Assembly: GCA_963788935.1 (NCBI GenBank)
Contig: CAWBIM010000006.1
Coordinates: forward strand, 806,001-870,000
Reading direction: 5' to 3'
Length of the DNA stretch: 64,000 bases
DNA from: JAOPZW01 sp963788935
GTDB taxonomy: Bacteria > Actinomycetota > Thermoleophilia > Solirubrobacterales > Solirubrobacteraceae
Shown here: positions 48,735 to 58,431 of the stretch, one piece after another
How the letters are laid out: every line of letters starts with the position of its first letter
Numbering within the stretch: the first letter of the stretch is position 1
Notes under the pieces: generated by a model
Told to the model about the DNA's origin: nothing
What the model saw: the letters and a program-made list of their open reading frames with translations, nothing else
The model's database searches: none
Position numbers and translations under genes: made by a program

Positions 48735-51700
48735 TGGCGCAGACCCCGCAGCCGGCGACGACCGAGGCGCCCGTCCGCGCCCTCCGCGCCCGGCTGCGGG
48801 AGCTCACCCTCCGCGACGAGCACCGGCTCGTCCGGCGGCTCGACAAGCTGCGCCGCACGACCGATCCGCGAGCGGCGCGCGAGCGACCTGCAGCGGCTCG
48901 TCGGCGAGGTCGAGAGGGGCGAGGCGCGGGTCGCGCGGCGGCGGTCGGCCGTGCCGAAGGTGACCTATCCGCCCGAGCTGCCGGTCAGCGCCCGGCGCGA
49001 CGACCTCCTGGCGGCGATCCGCGACCACCAGGTCGTCGTCGTCGCGGGCGAGACCGGGTCGGGCAAGACGACCCAGCTGCCGAAGATCTGCCTCGAGCTC
49101 GGGCGCGGCGTGCGCGGCGCGATCGGCCACACGCAGCCGCGGCGGATCGCCGCGCGGACCGTCGCCGAGCGCATCGCCGACGAGCTCGACGTCCCGATCG
49201 GCGACGCCGTCGGCTTCGCCGTGCGCTTCAGCGACCGCTCGAGCGAGGACACGCTCGTGCGCGTGATGACCGACGGCCTGCTGCTCGCCGAGGTCCGGCG
49301 CGACCCGCTGCTGCGCCGCTACGACACGATCATCGTCGACGAGGCGCACGAGCGGAGCCTCAACATCGACTTCCTGCTCGGCGTGATCCAGCGGATCCTC
49401 CCGCGCCGGCCGGACCTGAAGCTCATCATCACGTCGGCGACGATCGACCCGCAGCGGTTCGCCGCCCACTTCGGCGACGCGCCCGTGGTCGAGGTCTCCG
49501 GCCGCACGTACCCGGTCGAGGTCCGCTACCGGCCGGTCGTCGACCCCGACGACGAGGCCGCCGGCCTGGACCGCGACCCCGTCGACGCCATCGGCGACGC
49601 CGCCGAGGAACTGCTGCGCGAGGGCCGCGGGGACATCCTCGTCTTCCTCTCGGGCGAGCGCGAGATCCGCGACACGGCCGACGCGCTCCGCGGGCGGCTG
49701 CGCTCGGCCAAGGACCCGATCGAGATCCTCCCGCTCTACGCGCGCCTGTCGAGCGCCGAGCAGCAGAAGGTGTTCAAGGCGCACAGCGCCCGCCGGATCG
49801 TCCTCGCAACGAACGTCGCCGAGACCTCGCTCACCGTCCCGGGGATCAAGTACGTCATCGACCCGGGCACGGCGCGGATCAGCCGCTACAGCGCGCGCCT
49901 GAAGGTCCAGCGCCTGCCGATCGAGCGCATCTCGCAGGCGTCGGCCGACCAGCGCAAGGGCCGCTGCGGGCGGACCTCGGAAGGCATCTGCATCCGCCTC
50001 TACACCGAGGCGGACTTCGCCGAGCGCCAGCGCTTCACCGACCCCGAGATCCTGCGCACGAACCTCGCGTCGGTGATCCTCCAGATGGCCGCGGCCGGCC
50101 TCGGCCAGATCGAGGACTTCCCGTTCCTCGACCCGCCCGACCGCCGGCAGGTCCGCGACGGCCTGAACCTCCTCACCGAGCTGCGGGCGATCGAGAGCGG
50201 CGGCGGCGCCGCGCGCGACGGCGGCCCCCGCCTGACCACGCTCGGCCGGCGCCTGTCGGGCCTCCCGGTCGACCCGCGCTACGCGCGCATGGTCCTCGAG
50301 GCCGACCGCCTCGGGTGCGCGGACGAGGTGATCGTGATCGTCGCGGCGCTGTCGATCCAGGACCCGCGCGAGCGGCCGGCCGAGAAGCGCCAGCAGGCCG
50401 ACCAGCAGCACGCCCGCTTCGCCGACGAGACCTCGGACTTCCTCGCCTACCTCAACCTCTGGCGCTACCTGCGCGAGCAGCAGCGCGAGCTGTCGGGCAA
50501 CCAGTTCCGCAAGCGCTGCCACGCCGAGTTCCTGCACTACCTGCGCGTCCGCGAGTGGCAGGACCTGGCGGGGCAGGTCCGCGCCGCCGCGCGCGAGGTC
50601 GGCGTGAAGCTCAACCAGACCGAGGCCGACCCGGAGCAGGTCCACGTGCGCGCTGCTGTCGGGCCTGCTGTCGCACGTCGGCATGCGCGACCCGAAGACG
50701 CGCGACTACCAGGGCGCGCGCAACGCGCGGTTCGCGATCTTCCCGGGCTCGGGCGCTGGCCCGGAAGCAGCCGTCGTGGGTCATGGCCGCCGAGCTCGTC
50801 GAGACCTCCCGGCTGTGGGGCCGCGACGTCGCCCGGATCCAGCCCGAGTGGGTCGAGCCGCTGGCCGAGCACCTCGTGCGCCGCAGCTACAGCGAGCCGC
50901 GGTGGGACGCCGAAGCGCGGCGACGTCGTCGCCACCGAGCGCGTGATCCTCTACGGGCTGCCGATCGTCGCCGGGCGCACGGTCGCCTACGGGCGGATCG
51001 ACCCCGTGCTGGCGCGCGAGCTGTTCATCCGCCGCGCGCTCGTCGAGGGCGACTGGGAGACCCGCCACGCGTTCGTGGCCGAGAACCGGCGGCTCGTGGC
51101 CGAGGTCGAGGCGCTCGAGGACCGCGCCCGGCGCCGCGGCATCCTCGCGGGCGACGAGGCGCTGTTCGCGTTCTTCGACGAGCGCCTCCCGGCGGACGTC
51201 GTCGGCGGCGCGAGCTTCGACCGCTGGTGGCGCGACGAGCGCCGCGCCCGCCCCGACCTCCTGAACTACACGCGGGAGCTGCTCGTCGACCCGGCCGCGG
51301 CCGACCTGCTGGACCCGCGCGCCCGCCCGACGGCGTGGAAGCAGGGCGACCTCGTGCTGGCGCTCACCTACCGCTTCGAGCCGGGCGCGCCCGACGACGG
51401 CGTGACGGTCCACGTGCCGCTGACGGCGCTCGGAGAGCTGCGGCCGATCGGGTTCGACTGGCTCGTGCCGGCGTTCCGCCTCGAGCTCGTCACGGCGCTG
51501 ATGCGCGGGCTGCCGAAGGAGCTGCGCAAGCCGCTCGTGCCGGTGCCCGACGTCGCCGCGCGAGGTCCTCGCGCGGATGCGCCCGCGCAGCGAGCCGCTG
51601 CTCGACGCGCTCGGTCGCGAGCTCGAGGCCCTGCGCGGCGTGCGCATCCCGCGCTCGGCGTGGGACGTCGCCCGGCTGCCCGCGCACCTGCGGATGACGT

Positions 51701-52687
51701 TCGCGATCGAGGACGAGCAGGGCCGCGTCGTCGCCTCCGGGCACGAGCTCACGGCGCTGCGCGAGCAGGTCGCCCCGCGCCTGCGGGCCGAGCTGACCGC
51801 CGCGCACCCGGAGCTCGAGCGCCGCGGGCTGACGACCTGGGACGTCGGGACGCTCCCGCGCGAGATCGAGCTGCGCGGGCAGCGGCGTGCGCGCCTATCC
51901 GGCGCTCGTCGACGAGGGCGCGAGCGTCGGCGTGCGCGTGGTCGAGACGCCGCAGGCGCAGGCCGACGCGATGCGCCTGGGCACCCGCCGCCTGCTCCTC
52001 CTGACGGTGCCCTCGCCGCTGCGCCACGTCCTCGACCGGCTGCCGAAGAACGCCCAGCTCGCGCTCGCGGGCGCGCCCCACGGCGGCATCCGCGCGGTGC
52101 TCGACGACGCCCAGACCGCCGCCATCGACGCGCTCGTGTCCGAGGCGGGCGGCCCGGCGTGGGACGAGGCCGGCTTCCGCCGCCTGCGCGACCACGTCGC
52201 CGGCGAGCTGTTCGACCGCACGACCGCGGTCGTCGGGCGGATCGCGCGGATCCTCGACGCCGCCCGCGACGTCCGCCGCCGCCTCGAGCCGCTCACCGCC
52301 GAGGCGGTCGCGCCCGCGCGCCGCGACGTCGAGGCCCAGATCGACCGCCTGGTCGTCCCGGGCCTGGCGACGGCGAGCGGCGCCGAGCGGCTGCCCGACG
52401 TCGAGCGCTACCTGCAGGCGGCGGCGCGGCGGCTCGAGCGCCTGCCCGACAACCCGGCCCGCGACCTCGACCGGATGCGGGCGATCGAGGAGCTCGAGGA
52501 GGCGTACCGGCGCCGGGTGGACGAGTGGCCCGCCGGCCGCCCGCTGCCGGCGCTGCTGCGCGAGGTGCCGTGGATGCTCGAGGAGCTGCGGGTCAGCCAG
52601 TTCGCCCAGGGCCTCGGGACGCGCGGCCAGGTCTCGGCGAAGCGGATCCGCCGCGCCCTCGAGGAGGCGGCGGGGGCGCAGGCGTAG
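48734..52687 (+). CDS. hrpA: ATP-dependent RNA helicase HrpA (six frame breaks)
   Basis: DEAH-box RNA helicase of 1321 residues after repair, the normal size for HrpA. Motifs are VAGETGSGKTTQLPK (I), GHTQPRRIAARTVAERIA (Ia), TIIVDEAHERSLNIDFLLG (II, DEAH), LIITSATIDPQRFAAHF (III), VFLSGEREIRDTAD (IV), ATNVAETSLTVPGIKYVID (V) and QRKGRCGRTSEGICIRLY (VI). The HA2, OB and C-terminal DUF3418 regions follow. The frame breaks near 48875-48881, 50648-50652, 50753-50755, 50908-50912, 51557-51562 and 51873-51877. Each is healed by one CG/GC, and the total becomes divisible by three. HrpA resolves stalled or damaged mRNA and ribosome complexes. It is translationally coupled to the hydrolase gene upstream. 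Confidence 0.93.
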
Positions 52688-52690
52688 GCG

Positions 52691-53440
52691 TCAGGCCCAG
52701 CCCGCGGCGTCGTCGTCGCGGGGGAGGACGTCGGCGACGACGACCGAGACGTTGTCGCGGGCGCCGGCGGCGAGGGCGGCGGCGACGAGGCGCTCCGCGC
52801 AGGCCGTCCGCTCCGGGGTGGCGAGGAGGGTCGCGATCGCGTCGTCGTCGAGGGCGTCGGACAGCCCGTCGGAGCAGAGCAGGAGCCGGTCGCCGGCGCG
52901 GGCGGCGACGGTCGCGACCGTGGGCGGCGGGCGCCCGGGGTCGCCGTCGAGCGCGTCGAGGACGAGCGAGCGCTGCGGATGATGGCGCGCCTGCGCCTCG
53001 GTCACCGCGCCGCTGTCGACGAGGCGCTGGACGAGGCTGTCGTCGCGGGTGAGGCGTTCGAGCGCCCCGTCGCGCAGGAGATAGGTGCGCGAGTCGCCGA
53101 CGTTCGCCACGGCGTAGCGGTCGCCGTCGAGCGCCACGGCGGTGAGCGTCGTGCTCATCCCGGCCGTGTGCGGTTGGCAGCCGGCGATGAAGCCGATCGC
53201 GGCGTTGCCGTCGGCCACGGCGGCGCGGAGGGCTTCGGTGACAGGGCGGTCGAGGCGGCACTTGTCGAGGTGCACGAGCGCGTTGATCGCCGCGCGGCTC
53301 GCGACCTCGCCCGCCGCCGCGCCGCCGACGCCGTCGGCGACCGCGGCCATCCGCGGGCTGGCGAAGGCGGAGTCCTCGTTGTCGGCCCGCACCGGCCCGA
53401 CGTCGGAGCGGATCGCGTACTCGAGCGCCAGACCGGCCAT
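52691..53440 (-). CDS. PP2C-family Ser/Thr protein phosphatase
   Basis: The 249-residue metal-dependent phosphatase has VGPVRADNEDSAF (motif 1, metal Asp), AAVADGVGGAAAGEVAS (motif 2, DG), GMSTTLTAVALDGDRYAVANVGDSRTYLLRDG, RLLLCSDGLSDALDDD and AGARDNVSVVVADV (motif 11, metal Asp). It resembles soluble PstP-type phosphatases that reverse Hanks-type kinase phosphorylation; no kinase gene lies in the window. It is convergent with hrpA at 3 bp distance. The YciI gene is 23 bp upstream on the same strand. Confidence 0.94.
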   Translation of the reverse strand: MAGLALEYAIRSDVGPVRADNEDSAFASPRMAAVADGVGGAAAGEVASRAAINALVHLDKCRLDRPVTEALRAAVADGNAAIGFIAGCQPHTAGMSTTLTAVALDGDRYAVANVGDSRTYLLRDGALERLTRDDSLVQRLVDSGAVTEAQARHHPQRSLVLDALDGDPGRPPPTVATVAARAGDRLLLCSDGLSDALDDDAIATLLATPERTACAERLVAAALAAGARDNVSVVVADVLPRDDDAAGWA

Positions 53441-53463
53441 GGCCGGAAGGTACCGCGTGCGCG

Positions 53464-53763
53464 TCAGTCGCGGCCGCGCAGGAGCGAGGCGCGAAACGGC
53501 CGCAGCTCGCCCCGCGCGAAGCCGCCGACGATGACCGGATCCTCGTTCATGATCGTGCGGGCGGCGTCCTCGTCGGGCGCCTCGAAGACCGCGATCCCGG
53601 TGTTCACGGCGCCCAGGGTCGGGCCGGCGAGGATGAGCGTGCCCTCGTCGAGCATGCGCTTGAGGCGCTCGAAGTGCACGCCCCAGACCTGCTGCTCCTC
53701 GGCGGTCATCGTCGCGGCGAAGTCCTCCCGCGGCGGATGGATGAAGTAGATCCACTCGGGCAT
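53464..53763 (-). CDS. YciI-family protein
   Basis: The 99-residue YCII-domain protein has MPEWIYFIHPPREDF, HFERLKRMLDEGTLILAGPTLGAVNTGIAVFEAPDEDAARTIMNEDPVIVGGFARGELRPF. The His of the HFERL segment and the Asp of NEDP correspond to conserved positions of the family, which has a ferredoxin-like fold and proposed roles in aromatic or peroxide chemistry. Activity is not established. It ends the core-genome stretch; immediately beyond it lies prophage-derived DNA. Confidence 0.92.
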   Translation of the reverse strand: MPEWIYFIHPPREDFAATMTAEEQQVWGVHFERLKRMLDEGTLILAGPTLGAVNTGIAVFEAPDEDAARTIMNEDPVIVGGFARGELRPFRASLLRGRD

Positions 53764-53778
53764 CGATGGAATCGGAGG

Positions 53779-54165
53779 TTACGCCGGGTGTGGTGCAGTC
53801 TGCGGTGCAGTCGGGTCGCTCTCGGCGGCGCCCAGCTGCCGCGCGAGGAATGCGTCCAGCAGGCCGGCGGCCTCGTCCTCGGCGCCGGGGAGCAGGTGCC
53901 CGTACTGGTCGAGCGTGATCCCGATGTTCGCGTGGCCCATGAAGGCGGACAGCGCCTTCACGTTCACACCCGCGGCAATCATCAGCGACGCGTACCCGTG
54001 GCGGCACTCATGCAACGTCGGCGGCTCGACCCCGGCGGCGAGGGCGGCGGCGCGGCCGCGCTCGTAGCCGTAGCGGATGCCAGCGAACAGGCGACCCTCG
54101 GGCGCGCCCGCGAGGTAGGCGTCCAGGTGATCGCGCAGCGTCGCGGGGATCGGGACCCGCCGGCG
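53779..54165 (-). pseudogene. Tyrosine recombinase (phage integrase), C-terminal catalytic fragment
   Basis: The reading frame, entering without a start codon, shows RRVPIPATLRDHLDAYL, then LHECRHGYASLMIAAGVNVKALSAFMGHANIGITLDQYGHL. These are the H-X-X-R box, the second His and the catalytic Tyr of tyrosine recombinases. The N-terminal arm- and core-binding domains and the first catalytic Arg are missing. Homology stops at about 54165, where terminase sequence begins on the other strand six bases later. The integrase is therefore a deletion remnant and cannot be active. It borders the YciI gene, so the prophage attachment site was probably near 53764-53780. Confidence 0.8.
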
Positions 54166-54170
54166 GCGAC

Positions 54171-54539
54171 GTGATCCGCGAGCTTGCCGCCCGGCTGGAG
54201 GTCCGCGAGGTCGCGTTCGACCCGTGGCGCGCCGGCCAGCTGGCGGCCGAGCTGGAGCGCGAGGGCCTGCTGTGCGTCGCGTTCCCGCAGTCCGACAGCC
54301 GCATGATCCCGGCGTCGGCGCGCCTGCACGCCGCGGTGGTCGAGCGCCGGTTGCAGCTGCCCGACGTCGCGGAGCTTCACGTGCACGCGGCGAACACGAT
54401 CGCCCGTCACGGCCGCCGCGGGTGGCGCCTCGACAAGCCCGACGACCGCACCCCGAACGACACGATCATCGCGTTGTGCATGGCGGTCGAGTCGGCGGAG
54501 AACCGCCCGGAGCCGGTGAAGGTGCTCGGGTTCGTCTGA
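54171..54539 (+). pseudogene. Phage terminase large subunit, C-terminal nuclease fragment
   Basis: A 122-codon stretch reads VIRELAARLEVREVAFDPWRAGQLAAELEREG, then FPQSDSRMIPASARLHAAVVERRLQLPD, NTIARHGRRGWRLDKPDDRTPNDTIIALCMAVE. This is the RNase H-like nuclease end of actinophage-type TerL, with acidic residues in AFDP and PNDTI. The ATPase half is absent. The GTG at 54171 is only the first codon after the deletion junction with the integrase remnant and is unlikely to be a real start. Confidence 0.8.
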
Positions 54540-54715
54540 CTGAACTTGCCCCGAAGTCGGCGCGATTGGGCCGCGGGGGCTCAGGCGAATCGCGCGTATG
54601 TGCGATGTGGCGCGGCGACGATTCGTCCGATGCTGACGTAACGGGACCCCGCGGGGGCCCGCCGGGCGGTATTCCGAACCCTGCCACCCGACGGCCCCCG
54701 GGGGGGCTCACAGCA

Positions 54716-54753
54716 GGCCCGGCGCTCCCTGGGGGGCGGCGCCGGGCCTTTCT
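54716..54753 (+). terminator. Rho-independent terminator
   Basis: GGCCCGGCGC (54716-54725) pairs perfectly with GCGCCGGGCC (54739-54748) across a 13-nt loop, followed by TTTCT. It probably ended the phage late transcript after the terminase gene. Confidence 0.75.
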
Positions 54754-54816
54754 GCTGCTCGCCGCCTCCTCTTCGGGACCGCCGGGTCGTAGCGTGCGAG
54801 TTCTGGGCGAGTTCGG

Positions 54817-55101
54817 ATGAAGCGGCGCTGCATCACGTGCCGGGCGATCATCGAGCGCGGGTCGTACTGCCCGGCGCACCTGCCGCGGCCCGCCGACCCC
54901 GGACGGACGCGCGGACGCGCGAACATGGCGCGCCGCGCGCGCCTCACCGCCGAGCAGGGCGGCCGCTGCGGACACTGCGGCGCGGCCGGTGTCCCGCTGG
55001 AGCTACATCACCGCGACCACGACCCCGCGAACGACGATCCGGCGAACACGATCATGCTGTGCCGCCGCTGTCACCGGATCGCCGGCGGCCTCTCGCGCTG
55101 A
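54817..55101 (+). CDS. HNH endonuclease, phage type
   Basis: The 94-residue protein is Cys-rich: KRRCITCRAIIERGSYCPAH, then GGRCGHCGAAGVPLELHHRDHDPANDDPANTIMLCRRCHRIAGG. Two CxxC pairs and the LELHHRDHD...N...CRRCH pattern define a small zinc-supported HNH nuclease, the type encoded next to terminase genes in actinophages. It appears complete and could still be expressed. It is the right-hand end of recognisable phage sequence. Confidence 0.88.
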   Translation: MKRRCITCRAIIERGSYCPAHLPRPADPGRTRGRANMARRARLTAEQGGRCGHCGAAGVPLELHHRDHDPANDDPANTIMLCRRCHRIAGGLSR

Positions 55102-55388
55102 TCCCCGCCGAGCGACCGACCGTCCCGGCGCTGCTGCCTTTGCCTCATCGCGACAGCGACGCCGCGCGAGCTTCCTCCGATTCGCGCGCCGTCGTGCCTA
55201 TGCACCGGATCCAACGGCTCCCGCCCAAGTGGGACGTCCGCTGGTCGTCCGCAGCGGGCGTCTGACGGGACGTGGTCGCAGACGACCGCATCCAGGAGCA
55301 AACGTCATCGTGCGCCACGGGTGCTCGCCCCGATCACGGGGCGTCAATCGGGTCGAGAAATGGCCGCAGGGTGTGATTCGCTCGTGCG
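55102..55388. other. Non-coding spacer after the phage remnant
   Basis: I see no gene, RNA or clear signal in this stretch. Codon structure is absent on both strands. Confidence 0.4.
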
Positions 55389-56498
55389 ATGCGGGCGCTC
55401 GTGGTGACCTGGGCCCGCGGCGGCAATCGGCCGCCGCTGCTGGCGGCGGCGCGTCTGCTGGTCGCCCGCGGGCACGAGGTCACGATGCTGGCGTCCGCGG
55501 AGACGCGCGGCCACGGAGCGGGCGGGCATGCCGGTGGTCGGCTACCGACGGAGCTCGGATCCCAACGTCCACGTCGCGTTCGAAGATCAGGCCGCGTGCA
55601 TGATGGCGACGGCGGCGGGCGCCGAGATCGCGCTCGATACGCGCGACGTCATCGATGAGCTGCGTCCCGGCTTGATGGTCGCCGACTGCGTGCTCCCGGC
55701 CGCGTTGGCGGCCGGTAAGGCCGCCGCCACACCGGCGGCGTCGCTGGTGCACTTCCTCTACGGCCTCGCTCGGCAGGTGATGCTCCAGGCCGGCGGCAGC
55801 TGGACGACGGACCTGCACGCGCTGGCGCAGACGAGGAGGGCCCTGGGGCTTGCTCTGCTGGAGAGCGGCCTGGCTGCATGGGAGCGCCCGGATCTCGTGC
55901 TCGTGACCGCCCCGGACTCGCTCGACGTCGATGCCGACGCGGCGCCGCACGTGGTGCATGCGGGGCCGCTGGGCGTCGACGTCGCCCCGGCGCGCGAACG
56001 CTCGCGCGTGCTGCTGACGTTCAGCACCGCGGTTATGGCGGGCCAGACCGCGCTGATCGAGCGCCTGGGCGTGGCCGTCGCGGAGCTCACCTGCAGCCGA
56101 CGCTCACGCTCGGCCGCGCCATCGGACGCGACGCCGTCCACTTCCCCGGCGCGGTTGAGGTCCTGGCCTTCGGCGACCACGATCGGCTGCTGCCCGAGTG
56201 CGCGCTCGTCGTCTCTCATGGCGGCCTCGGAACGGTCCTACGGGCGCTCGCCCACGGAGTCCCGCTGCTGATCCTGCCGCTCCGGCGCGATCAGGCGTTC
56301 AACGCCAGCCGCGTCGAGGCTCTCGGCGCCGGGATCGCGCTGCCCCTCGATGCATCGCCGCAGCGAATCCAAGCTGCGCTGGGCACACTGCGGAGCGACG
56401 CGTCGTTCCGGGCCGCCGCCGTCACGGGCGGTGAGCGGATCGCTGCCGGCCGCCCCGACGACTTGGCCGGCGAGGCCCTCGAAGTCCTTAGGCGCTGA
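55389..56498 (+). pseudogene. Macrolide-type (MGT-like) glycosyltransferase, disrupted by two frame changes
   Basis: A GT1-family glycosyltransferase is readable in three pieces: MRALVVTWARGGNRPPLLAAARLLVARGHEVTMLAS, then MPVVGYRRSSDPNVHV...RSRVLLTFSTAVMAGQTALIERLG, then DAVHFPGAVEVLAFGDHDRLLPECALVVSHGGLGTVLRALAHGVPLLILPLRRDQAFNA. The last contains the nucleotide-sugar motif HGGLGT...GVPLLILP. The first break (about 55504-55509) is healed by one CG. The second (about 56080-56110) is not; it needs one extra base. It could be a true pseudogene or carry two kinds of error. The repaired length, about 370 residues, is near normal. The acceptor is unknown. Confidence 0.7.
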
Positions 56499-56777
56499 GA
56501 CGCAGGCCACCAAACTGCCTCGCCGTGGCCAACCCAAAGAACGTCCTGCAACGCGACGGGATCGCCGAAACAGTTCCGAAGACCATGCCCAGCGCGGAGC
56601 AGAAGTCCTGACCGGCGCGTCCGTCGCTGCTGCCCCGGACGAAAAAAGCACAACGGCGCGCCGGTCAGTGGGCTGATGAGGCGGGAGCACGAGAAACCTG
56701 CGGCCCCACAGGGCGCGCTGCAACCCGGGTTGGCGCTAGTCCGCGCGAACGGACTCCTTGGCCAGCAGGTCAAGTCA
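56499..56777. other. Spacer without recognisable gene
   Basis: No reading frame with coding character is seen on either strand. It separates the damaged glycosyltransferase from an integrase fragment. Confidence 0.35.
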
Positions 56778-57141
56778 TCAACGGGCCGACACGAGAGGAG
56801 GAGGAGCCGGGCCGCGTGCTGACACTCGCGGCGACGCCGCTCGTCGCGCAAGGCGCTCCCAGGCCCACTCGTCCATGCCGACCTCGGCGCCGCCCGCCCT
56901 TGCCGCGGCGCACGAGCAGGGCCCCGCGACGGTGGTCGAGGTCAGACTCGTTGAGCGCGAGCGCCTCGTGGATCCGGAGTCCCGCTCGCCACAGCACGAC
57001 GATCAGGCCGCGCAGCCGGCATCCATGGCGCCCGTCACCGGCCGTGCGCATGACCGCGACGATCTCCTCGACGGTCGGCGGGTCGGCCGGATAGCGATGC
57101 CCCTTGTTACGTGGCGGGCGCCCAGCGTGGAAGCCTGGCAT
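56778..57141 (-). pseudogene. Tyrosine-type recombinase, truncated N-terminal/box I fragment
   Basis: ATG 57141 opens MPGFHAGRPPRNKGHRYPAD, followed by TVEEIVAVMRTAGDGRHGCRLRGLIVVLWRAGLRIHEALALNESDLDHRRGALLVRRGKGG. GLRIHEAL holds the first catalytic Arg. After a frame change at 56885-56892, repaired by one CG, EVGMDEWAWERL continues and the protein then ends at a stop about 26 codons later. The His-X-X-Arg and Tyr boxes are missing, so only about half of an integrase remains. It is of a different type from the fragment at 53779. Such XerC-like genes often sit in transposon-rich regions. Confidence 0.75.
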
Positions 57142-57534
57142 GGTGGCTGGCGACCGCCGACGACCGGCGGCGCGAGCAGCAGCTCGGTCATAACCCTCCT
57201 CGGGCTCGGAAACGAGCCGCGAGCATCGCGGAAGGTCACGGGCCGAGGACATCGCGCTCGACGCCCGCCGCGAGTGCCGCTTCGCGAGCGAGCGACAGCG
57301 CTGTGTTCCGGTACGGGGCGACCGAGTCGCATGGAACGCGATAGCGGAGCACGACTGCTGTTGTCCACGGATGCAGGAGCGCGGTGGGGCGGATTGCGCG
57401 CAGGCGGACGGCTGGCCCTCGTCCAAGTGAGGAGTCACACGGACGGAAGGGGAAGCTCGCCTTGGGGGGCGAAGGAGGAGCCTGCTCGAGACCTCCCCGC
57501 CGCGAATGTCGCTCCTCACACCCGCATTCGGGCT
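57142..57534. other. 393-bp stretch without recognisable gene
   Basis: Open frames exist on both strands but show no conserved motif or codon periodicity that I can support. It may be degraded DNA between the integrase fragment and the HxlR gene. Confidence 0.35.
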
Positions 57535-58317
57535 TCACAGCGCGGTCCTCGCTCCTGCTCTCGAGCGAGGGTGCGTTGGCAGCGACTGTTCCACCCGCAC
57601 CCTCTGGGGGCCCACGAGTCGTGACGCTGCCCTGCGGCGCTCGTCGGCCCGCCGGCTCGCGGGTGCGAACGCGCTCCAGGCGAACCAGACTCCGAACCCG
57701 CGCTGAAGCGCCTTCGGCCCGCTCATCGCCAGCTTGCGAGAACGGAGCGCACCGGCCAGCTCCGCGCGCCCCAGGTAAACGCGGTAGAGCGTCGCAGTGT
57801 CGACCGTGACAGCGAGGTCGACGTCGAACCCGGGGTGCTGGAGGCAGACCGAGACCTCGGAGGGCTCGAGCACCATCCAGTAGCGCTTCGCCGGGTCGCG
57901 GAAGTCGAACTGGACCACCGTGCGATTCGGGGGAAGCTGCTCACGATCGACGTGGCGGGCCATCCAGACGATCAAGAGGTCGGGGTCTAGCTCCTCGGGG
58001 CGGGGGTCGGTGAACGCCCAGGTAACGCCCCACTCCCCGATCGCCTGCACGACCGCCTCCAGGTCCCGGCCGGCGAGCGTTAGGCGATAGTCCAGCGTCC
58101 TCCCCGTGGGGCCGGTGCGCCGCTCGATGATCCCGGTCCGCTCGAGCGAGCGAAGCCGATCGGCGAGGACCGAGCGTGAGATCCCCGGCAAGCCGCGCTG
58201 AAGCGCGTTGAACCCGCTCGCACCGCCCAGCATCTCGCGCACGATCAGCAGCGTCCAGCGGTCGCCGAGGATCTCGCTCCCCTTGGCGATCGGGCAGTAC
58301 TGCGCGTAGCCCCGCAT
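57535..58317 (-). CDS. HxlR-family regulator with C-terminal SCP2-like domain
   Basis: In this 260-residue protein the HxlR winged helix fills residues ~1-95: YCPIAKGSEILGDRWTLLIVREMLGGASGFNALQRGLPGISRSVLADRLRSLERTGII, ending LDYRLTLAGRDLEAV. Residues ~115-210 (LLIVWMARHVDREQLPPNRTVVQFDF...VDLAVTVDTATLYRVYLGRAELAGALRSRKL) resemble an SCP2 sterol-carrier domain and could sense a hydrophobic ligand. The last ~45 residues are basic and unstructured, perhaps through read-through of a lost stop. It is divergent from the FAD-linked oxidase gene, with two direct repeats between them. Confidence 0.88.
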   Translation of the reverse strand: MRGYAQYCPIAKGSEILGDRWTLLIVREMLGGASGFNALQRGLPGISRSVLADRLRSLERTGIIERRTGPTGRTLDYRLTLAGRDLEAVVQAIGEWGVTWAFTDPRPEELDPDLLIVWMARHVDREQLPPNRTVVQFDFRDPAKRYWMVLEPSEVSVCLQHPGFDVDLAVTVDTATLYRVYLGRAELAGALRSRKLAMSGPKALQRGFGVWFAWSAFAPASRRADERRRAASRLVGPQRVRVEQSLPTHPRSRAGARTAL

Positions 58318-58357
58318 CCTCCGGATGCTAATCCCGGATACGGCCAGGTACGGGCCA

Positions 58358-58394
58358 GGTTCGGAATTCGGACCGCTTGGTTCGAAATGCGGTC
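58358..58394. promoter_or_regulatory. Pair of direct repeats, probable HxlR operator
   Basis: GGTTCGGAATTCGGAC (58358) and GGTTCGAAATGCGGTC (58379) match at 13 of 16 positions and start 21 bp apart, two helical turns. Each half is itself near-palindromic. They lie in the 114-bp divergent promoter region, so binding of dimers side by side is likely. Confidence 0.6.
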
Positions 58395-58418
58395 TAGTCC
58401 GCGGCGCGACACGCCGCC

Positions 58419-58424
58419 TAGCGT
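58419..58424 (+). promoter_or_regulatory. -10 element TAGCGT before the FAD-linked oxidase gene
   Basis: TAGCGT is followed by 7 nt and ATG 58432, a leaderless layout. The second direct repeat ends 24 bp upstream, over the expected -35 region, so a bound HxlR protein would block polymerase. Confidence 0.45.
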
Positions 58425-58431
58425 CGGCGAC

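Noticed and set aside
48734..52687. hrpA as an ordinary pseudogene
   Set aside because: All six breaks are of one type and there is no premature stop within the conserved frames and no missing motif; true decay would show mixed lesions.
54013..54539. A functional fusion or overlapping pair of integrase and terminase
   Set aside because: The two reading frames are on opposite strands and both lack essential N-terminal domains; a deletion junction explains them.
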